DNA from: Candidatus Poribacteria bacterium
Lineage (GTDB): Bacteria > Poribacteria > WGA-4E > PCPOR2b
Assembly: GCA_027296925.1 (NCBI GenBank)
Contig: JAPUIP010000675.1
Span: 1-32,847 of the forward strand
Reading direction: 5' to 3'
DNA length: 32,847 nucleotides
The stretch's first letter is position 1. The number at the start of each line of letters is the position of its first letter. Under the pieces are notes generated by a model. It had not been told where the DNA came from. It saw only the letters and a program-made list of their open reading frames with translations, and ran no database searches. Below are positions 27,641 through 32,847 of this stretch, in pieces. A program made the translations under genes and the position numbers.

Positions 27641-28339
27641 TCACCCCGTTGAAGTTGAGCTTTCTGAATCCTCAGCCGCGACTTTTGCTTTCAACGCCGC
27701 AAGATCTGCCTCAACCGTCTCTTTACGCTCAAGCTCGTGAAATTTCTGCTCAAGGTCATCGCCTTGCGTCAACTCAGCTAACGCCTCCGCATGAGCTTCC
27801 AGATCACGGACACGCTCTATCATCCGGTCGTAGGCATCGAATGTACTTGTATCAATCACCACATCCGCCGGTGGCGATGAGCTCACAGCCGGCCGAGACG
27901 ATTCCACACTTTCAGTCACAACGAATTTTGCGGTGCGATAGCGCATCGAATCTAGCTGAGTTTCCAACGTCTTCAAACTTGACTTGAGCGAATCGATTGT
28001 TTCCTGCTGTGTTGCAGTCTGCTCTCGATATTGGTCAGCTCTCTTGATATGCTCACATTTGCGGGCGAGCGCCCGGCGAGCGAGCTCTTCTTCCCCTTTT
28101 TTCAGGGCGAAAACCGCTTTTTCTTCCCACCTTTGCGCTTCCCTGCCATGTTCGTCAATCTCGCGCTCTAGCAGCTTGAGGTCGGTGATTGCACCCGCGA
28201 TGAGAGATTTGACATTACGGATGTTCTGGCGCATCTCTTCGAGCATCAGGCCGCGCGTTTTGCGCGTATCTTCCGCCTTTGTGAGAAGGTCGCTCACATG
28301 CGATCTGATAATGAGCTTGGCTCGGTTTAGTGTTTGCAT
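27641..28339 (-). CDS. PspA/IM30 family protein (paralog 2)
   Basis: MQTLNRAKLIIRSHVSDLLTKAEDTRKTRGLMLEEMRQNIRNVKSLIAGAITDLKLLEREIDEHGREAQRWEEKAVFALKKGEEELARRAL...; SD aaggag. The ORF-track start at 28546 is probably too long. Confidence 0.85.
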   Translation of the reverse strand: MQTLNRAKLIIRSHVSDLLTKAEDTRKTRGLMLEEMRQNIRNVKSLIAGAITDLKLLEREIDEHGREAQRWEEKAVFALKKGEEELARRALARKCEHIKRADQYREQTATQQETIDSLKSSLKTLETQLDSMRYRTAKFVVTESVESSRPAVSSSPPADVVIDTSTFDAYDRMIERVRDLEAHAEALAELTQGDDLEQKFHELERKETVEADLAALKAKVAAEDSESSTSTG

Positions 28340-28501
28340 TGTTCTGTCTCTCCTTGTAACTTTGATCTGAATCAAATGGGTAATAGGCCCAAACGAACAT
28401 GTGAAAAAGTTACAAGGATTTTGCCATTTGGGAAGGTTGAGCCAGAGGGAGCGTATGTAATGTGCAGCGGCCGGGGGGAGAAATACAAATTGTAAAAATA
28501 A

Positions 28502-28855
28502 TGGAGGTGGCGGGAATTGAACCCGCGTCCAAGAGCATTTCAACAAAGGCTACTACATGCTTGTCACAAGTTTTAAGTTTCGCCCACAAGACTCCCTTAT
28601 GCCAGATTCGCTGTGGACTATCTCAAGTGAAGTCTCGCGGCCTGTCCCTTGAGAACAAACAGACCACATAGCCCGTTTTTTGTCGCCCGACTAATCCGAC
28701 GGGCCGCAAATTAGTCAGACGAGCTGCTCTTAAGCAGCTAGTGCTAATTCTTCGTAATCAGCAATTATGATTTTTCCGCCTGTTTAACGAGGCCTGCGGA
28801 GACCTCGGCATGCAACCTTTATCTCATCTACTCCTGTCGAAACCTTTTCACCCCC
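28502..28855 (-). ncRNA. ssrA: tmRNA, 3' CCA not encoded
   Basis: Minus strand begins GGGGGTGAAAAGGTTTCGACAGG and ends GGACGCGGGTTCAATTCCCGCCACCTCCA; GGGGGUG pairs with CACCUCC. Tag ORF GGC GGA AAA ATC ATA ATT GCT GAT TAC GAA GAA TTA GCA CTA GCT GCT TAA (predicted GGKIIIADYEELALAA). Confidence 0.96.
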
Positions 28856-28961
28856 AAATGTAAGGACGAAAAATCTATACAGAAGATTCTTGCTTTCTCA
28901 GGTATTGACGTTTCCATTCTACAGATCAGAAAGATGCGTAGCAACCGCCTCACTATTGCTG

Positions 28962-29426
28962 CTACCTCAGATATGATCGAATCGCGCGTTGATCTGCCGC
29001 TTTCCTGAGATCGTCGCGCTTATCATACGCCTGTTTGCCGCGTGCGACGGCGATTTCGACTTTTACTTTGCCGTCGCTGAAGTAGGCTTTCGTTGGGACA
29101 ATTGTCATGCCATCAGAGCGGGTTGTCGCTTCGATTTTCCGAATTTCCCTACGATTCAGCAGCAACTTCCGTTTTCGCTTTGGCTCATGGTTCTCGCGAT
29201 TCCCGTGCTCGTACGGACCAATATGCGCATCGATCAAAAAAACTTCGCCATTCTCGACACGCGCGTAGCTATCTGTCAGATTGAGTCTGCCAGTGCGGAT
29301 CGCCTTGACTTCTGTCCCTTGAAGAACAAGCCCAGCTTCGTAACGATCCAGCAGGTGATAATCATATCGCGCTTTCTTATTGATGGCAGCCGTTTTGGTC
29401 TGTGCAGCAGGCTTGGCACCTTTCAT
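28962..29426 (-). CDS. smpB: SsrA-binding protein SmpB
   Basis: NKKARYDYHLLDRYEAGLVLQGTEVKAIRTGRLNLTDSYARVENGEVFLIDAHIGPYEHGNRENHEPKRKRKLLLNRREI...YFSDGKVKVEIAVARGKQAYDKRDDLRKAADQRAI. Confidence 0.97.
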   Translation of the reverse strand: MKGAKPAAQTKTAAINKKARYDYHLLDRYEAGLVLQGTEVKAIRTGRLNLTDSYARVENGEVFLIDAHIGPYEHGNRENHEPKRKRKLLLNRREIRKIEATTRSDGMTIVPTKAYFSDGKVKVEIAVARGKQAYDKRDDLRKAADQRAIRSYLR

Positions 29427-29519
29427 AGCGGATGAATTATAGCACAAACGCGAAAGTGACGCAAGAGCAAAAACCGGTCAATCCTAAATCGGTATTAGAG
29501 GGGTACCCGGGGAACCGAC

Positions 29520-30500
29520 TCATTCCAAACGCCCCGTCACATGGGCCAAGCCGTCACCCACGTGAACAGGGTGAACGCGCCGCAGCATGATGACTACGCC
29601 GGCTCGCTCGGTCGTGATTTCCGCCACGACTTCACCGAAGGGATCGACAACGGTGCCCAAGCGTTGGCCGGCGTTAACTTCATCCAGCAAGGCCACATCG
29701 GCTCGGAAGTAGCCGGCGGCCGGTGTCGAAATGACGGTGTCCATATTGCCGTCCCCGATCAGGTAATGCGTCATGAGCCGTGGCTGGGGCTCACCATCGA
29801 GCATATTGAGGTGCTTCATCACGTTGAGTACACCGGTAGTAAAGCAACTCACATCGTCCAGGCGGGCATAGCCGCCGCCGCGAGCTTCAGTGTAAAGTGA
29901 TGGTACACTCAGGTCTGTGGCGGCACTCAGACTCCGGCCGGGTGGCACCGGCGGTGGATGCGCCCATAACACCGGCGCACCAAACGCTTTGGCCGCGGCC
30001 TGCGAACGTTTCCCCAACTCATCATCGCTGTGAATGTAGCCAATGAGCGTCGGAATCTTGGCGGTCATCCCACCACTGTGCAGATCGATGAAAAAATCAG
30101 CCGGTTTCAGCAGCTTTTCGGTGATAAAGTAAGCGATACGTTGGGTGATTGTGCCATGAGCGTCACCCGGAAAGACACGAGCTAGATTCAACCCGTCGAT
30201 GGGGCTGTTGCGAGTGGCAGCTTCATAGGCCGGCACGTTACAGACCGGCACCATCACCAAGGTACCCTGCAACCTCTCAGGCTCTATCTGCTGAAACACC
30301 CGAGGAATCGTTTCGACGCCTTCATACTCATTGCCGTGCACAGCGGCGGTGACAACCAGCGTCGGGCCAGCCGTTCTGCCGGTCACATAGAGAAAAGGCA
30401 AATGGCAAACGCCCCCATCCAGTTGAGTGGCAACCTCTAGCCAGCCCGTCTCTTTGCGCTGGCGCGGCAGTTGCCCAATGTCTAAATGACGAAAATGCAT
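29520..30500 (-). CDS. Succinylglutamate desuccinylase/aspartoacylase family protein (M14-like)
   Basis: VTAAVHGNEYEGVETIPRVFQ (HxxE zinc motif), PIDGLNLARVFPGD, FFIDLHSGG (third zinc ligand His). Confidence 0.92.
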   Translation of the reverse strand: MHFRHLDIGQLPRQRKETGWLEVATQLDGGVCHLPFLYVTGRTAGPTLVVTAAVHGNEYEGVETIPRVFQQIEPERLQGTLVMVPVCNVPAYEAATRNSPIDGLNLARVFPGDAHGTITQRIAYFITEKLLKPADFFIDLHSGGMTAKIPTLIGYIHSDDELGKRSQAAAKAFGAPVLWAHPPPVPPGRSLSAATDLSVPSLYTEARGGGYARLDDVSCFTTGVLNVMKHLNMLDGEPQPRLMTHYLIGDGNMDTVISTPAAGYFRADVALLDEVNAGQRLGTVVDPFGEVVAEITTERAGVVIMLRRVHPVHVGDGLAHVTGRLE

Positions 30501-30513
30501 GTTCCTTTCCTCT

Positions 30514-32205
30514 CTAATCGAACTGTATCATCTCCACTGAAAACCACAGGGCCAAACTCCCCGTTCGATCATCATAGCCACTCATCGCTTCTCGAATGAT
30601 GTACTCATGTTCAGTTTCGAGTGCGCCCGTCCCCGTACATCCATCAACCACATCGCCCGTTTCAGTAATCTTAGCTTTAGCCGCATTCCATAAAGACTCT
30701 AGGAATGGGATATACGATTGATCCAACAAGCCCAATTTAATACCTCTGGCAACCCCATAACCGATCATACAAGTGCTCGTGAGTTCTTGATAACTACCCG
30801 GCAATGTGATGATCTGGTTGTAACACCCCGATAGATTCTGGTAATGTAACAACCCACTCAGCAATTTCTCATACATCAGAAATATATCAGAATATAAAGG
30901 ATAAGATTGTGGCAGATAAGTCAATGTTTCTGCAAGGCCTAAAACAGCGAATCCATTTCCTCTGCCCCAATAAAACGGCGTTTCTCTGTCATGCCAATAT
31001 AATCCGGACGTCTGCTGTGTATTCATGTTCACGATGAAATGGGTCAGGATGTCCAGATAGCGCCGCTCTTCCGTCAACGCATAACTCCGCCCCATCATTG
31101 ATCCGAGCATGAACATATCCTCCGTTCTCCATTTCGGATCAGCAGGCGCGGGAGGATTTGAGAAGTCTGAATCAAACCGATCTGTGAGATCTAAGAGATA
31201 CTTTTTGTATCGCTGATCTTGAGTCACTCGAAACAGATCGTCCGCCCATACCGCTCCGGCAAGCGAAGCAGAACCGGGCCTGTCGCCAAAACTGGTCGAG
31301 GGATTATCAACATACGAATCGACAAGCTGATAAATATCATCAGGCACCGGCCGAGAGAGATATTCCGCCAATCGAATTCTGCCACTCACACCGACACCTT
31401 GAACGTAATTAATCGGAGAATCTAGCCGATAACCAAATTGCGATGCTAGCGCCTCACTCACCTCAACAGCGGTTCGATCCGTCCGTTTATGGATTGCCGC
31501 TACGGCGTGACTCGATGGGAAACCATCCGTGCCTCTCAAATTTTGGACTTTACGCAATAACGCAACTGTTTCTGATATAACTTGACTGCTTGCTCCCGTT
31601 ATTCTGACTCCGGGTATTGCGCCAAGATTGGAAATATGCTTCCGACCTAATGCGCCGATTAAGCTATCATCGGAAACACGACTCACTGTATCGACATCAT
31701 TTATGAAAGAAGGAGAAGCCTCATTCGATTCAATCTCCAATGATTCTCCAAGAGATAACTCAATCACGAAGTCAGGGGCTTGGTAGGATATCCACCTCCA
31801 GATGTATCTGCTCTCAGGGATTTCATCATCAAAAAAGTAGTTTCCAGCAGGAGGAAATCCATGCGTCAATTTCTGCTGAAGTTGAGGCGGCTTCTGATCG
31901 CCTACATATGAGTCATAGTTCAAACAAGGAATATAACTCATTGATAAGGCATTGACATCGTTGAAGTTACCAGCAATCGTTTCAATCGCATCCAGCATTA
32001 ATTGAACGTCACCATCAGTACCGTGAATTCCTCCGATAATCAATATTCGAGTACAGTCGCCAGAAAAATCATAAGCGTTCCTATTAAGGATGACGGGGAT
32101 CTGGTATCCCGCTTTCGTTATCCCACAATAACTCATATCTGACGAATCTAAGCTAAGCCTGATCAGGTTCAGTATTTTTGATTCCAATAATTTACTCAAA
32201 GACAT
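30514..32205 (-). CDS. Fusion protein: N-terminal degenerate M14/AstE-like domain plus C-terminal GH105/GH88-like unsaturated uronyl hydrolase domain
   Basis: N-terminus RILIIGGIHGTDGDVQLMLDAIE and FVIELSLGES match the M14 core without full zinc ligands. C-terminus AVWADDLFRVTQDQRYKKYLL, KWRTEDMFMLGSMMGRSYALT, FYWGRGNGFAVLGLAETL matches a GH105/GH88 (alpha/alpha)6 barrel. Confidence 0.7.
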   Translation of the reverse strand: MSLSKLLESKILNLIRLSLDSSDMSYCGITKAGYQIPVILNRNAYDFSGDCTRILIIGGIHGTDGDVQLMLDAIETIAGNFNDVNALSMSYIPCLNYDSYVGDQKPPQLQQKLTHGFPPAGNYFFDDEIPESRYIWRWISYQAPDFVIELSLGESLEIESNEASPSFINDVDTVSRVSDDSLIGALGRKHISNLGAIPGVRITGASSQVISETVALLRKVQNLRGTDGFPSSHAVAAIHKRTDRTAVEVSEALASQFGYRLDSPINYVQGVGVSGRIRLAEYLSRPVPDDIYQLVDSYVDNPSTSFGDRPGSASLAGAVWADDLFRVTQDQRYKKYLLDLTDRFDSDFSNPPAPADPKWRTEDMFMLGSMMGRSYALTEERRYLDILTHFIVNMNTQQTSGLYWHDRETPFYWGRGNGFAVLGLAETLTYLPQSYPLYSDIFLMYEKLLSGLLHYQNLSGCYNQIITLPGSYQELTSTCMIGYGVARGIKLGLLDQSYIPFLESLWNAAKAKITETGDVVDGCTGTGALETEHEYIIREAMSGYDDRTGSLALWFSVEMIQFD

Positions 32206-32311
32206 ACAAACTCCTCAGTCAAAGTTCGAGCGACTCCCTACTGCTTCGGCCATGCTCACATCGGGACTGACCGATCTGTCTGGGCGACCCGGTCCAATAC
32301 CTGCCGTTCGC

Positions 32312-32744
32312 TTAATGGTGCAGGTGCAAGGTCTTCTCCACACTTTCCGCGAGTCCTTTCATGTAACCATCGCAAATATCTTGGCGAGTTTCCAGCCGGC
32401 GTCATCTTCCAAATTGACGCCGTGGTCGGGCCGCATGGGACCTTCAAAGCCGACCTCATAATACGTCTTCATGGCTTCAAACATGTCGGTTGGGCCATCA
32501 TCGTGCATGACTTCCTGGAACTTGGGGACGGCTCCCTCGACATCCCTGAAGTGGGCGAAGAAGATCTTTCCCCTCTTGCCAAAGTGACGAATCGCCGTCG
32601 GTATATCCTCACCCATTCGGCAAAGCATCCTTGACAGAAATTGAGCCCAATCTTGTCAGTTGTCGGTACGAGGTTAATCAGGCGGTCGAATGCTTCGACA
32701 CTTCTTAGTAGGAATAAAGCCCCAGAGCTTTCGTTCTCCCGGGT
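32312..32744 (-). pseudogene. uxuA: 3' fragment of a mannonate dehydratase-like gene with two frameshifts
   Basis: Composite reading: SVEAFDRLINLVPTTDKIGLNFCQGCFAE / MGEDIPTAIRHFGKRGKIFFAHFRDVEGAVPKFQEVMHDDGPTDMFEAMKTYYEVGFEGPMRPDHGVNLEDDAGWKLAKIFAM / GYMKGLAESVEKTLHLHH*. Frame changes at gccGAATGGgt and gcgATGGTtac; no start or N-terminal half in the window. Confidence 0.75.
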
Positions 32745-32847
32745 CTAACGCGGCTCGTCACTCACCGGCCCTGCCGCCGTGCGCTCCCATATCTCGGCGA
32801 ACCGCTCGGAACCATCATCGTCCCAGTCGTATAAGTCAACCGGCTGA
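32745..32847 (-). CDS. C-terminal end of an unidentified gene running off the window
   Basis: Open frame from the window end: QPVDLYDWDDDGSERFAEIWERTAAGPVSDEPR*. Confidence 0.4.
   Translation of the reverse strand, partial: QPVDLYDWDDDGSERFAEIWERTAAGPVSDEPR

Noticed and set aside
28462-28671. 69-aa ORF containing MEVAGIEPASKS
   Set aside because: Antisense reading of the tmRNA 3' end; this peptide is a well-known spurious annotation type.

Overview
The window looks like bacterial chromosomal sequence. The C-terminal motif YPNPFNPETWIPFALKDESHVKIHIYNVKGQKVRTL suggests a Candidatus Poribacteria-like lineage, but this is recalled from memory and not tested. Left half: two very large minus-strand exported proteins, a ~2,920-aa beta-repeat/cohesin-like/dockerin/FlgD-like protein and a 1,494-aa cadherin-like-repeat protein. 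These are followed by a plus-strand run: CPBP protease, NnrE/NnrD, a TA-like antitoxin with a 13-codon toxin stub, a D-2-hydroxyacid dehydrogenase and a divergent SDR. Next come a Ycf48/BNR-repeat lipoprotein (minus strand), a TonB-like protein and a DUF4175-like membrane protein. Right half: a compact minus-strand membrane-stress cluster of two PspA paralogs, a PH-like ORF, NfeD-like OB-fold proteins, a flotillin reduced to its two ends, a bifunctional nuclease (DUF151) and an unlisted 57-aa two-TM protein started by TTG. After that are ssrA (tmRNA) next to smpB, an AstE/AspA-like deacylase, a fusion of a degenerate M14-like domain with a GH105/GH88-like hydrolase, and a broken mannonate dehydratase fragment. 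Main points for follow-up: the Psp/NfeD/flotillin cluster with two apparent deletion scars, the M14-like/GH105 fusion, the ~70-aa module nested three times in the giant protein, and the hidden 57-aa ORF. All family calls come from reading motifs; no database search was run.
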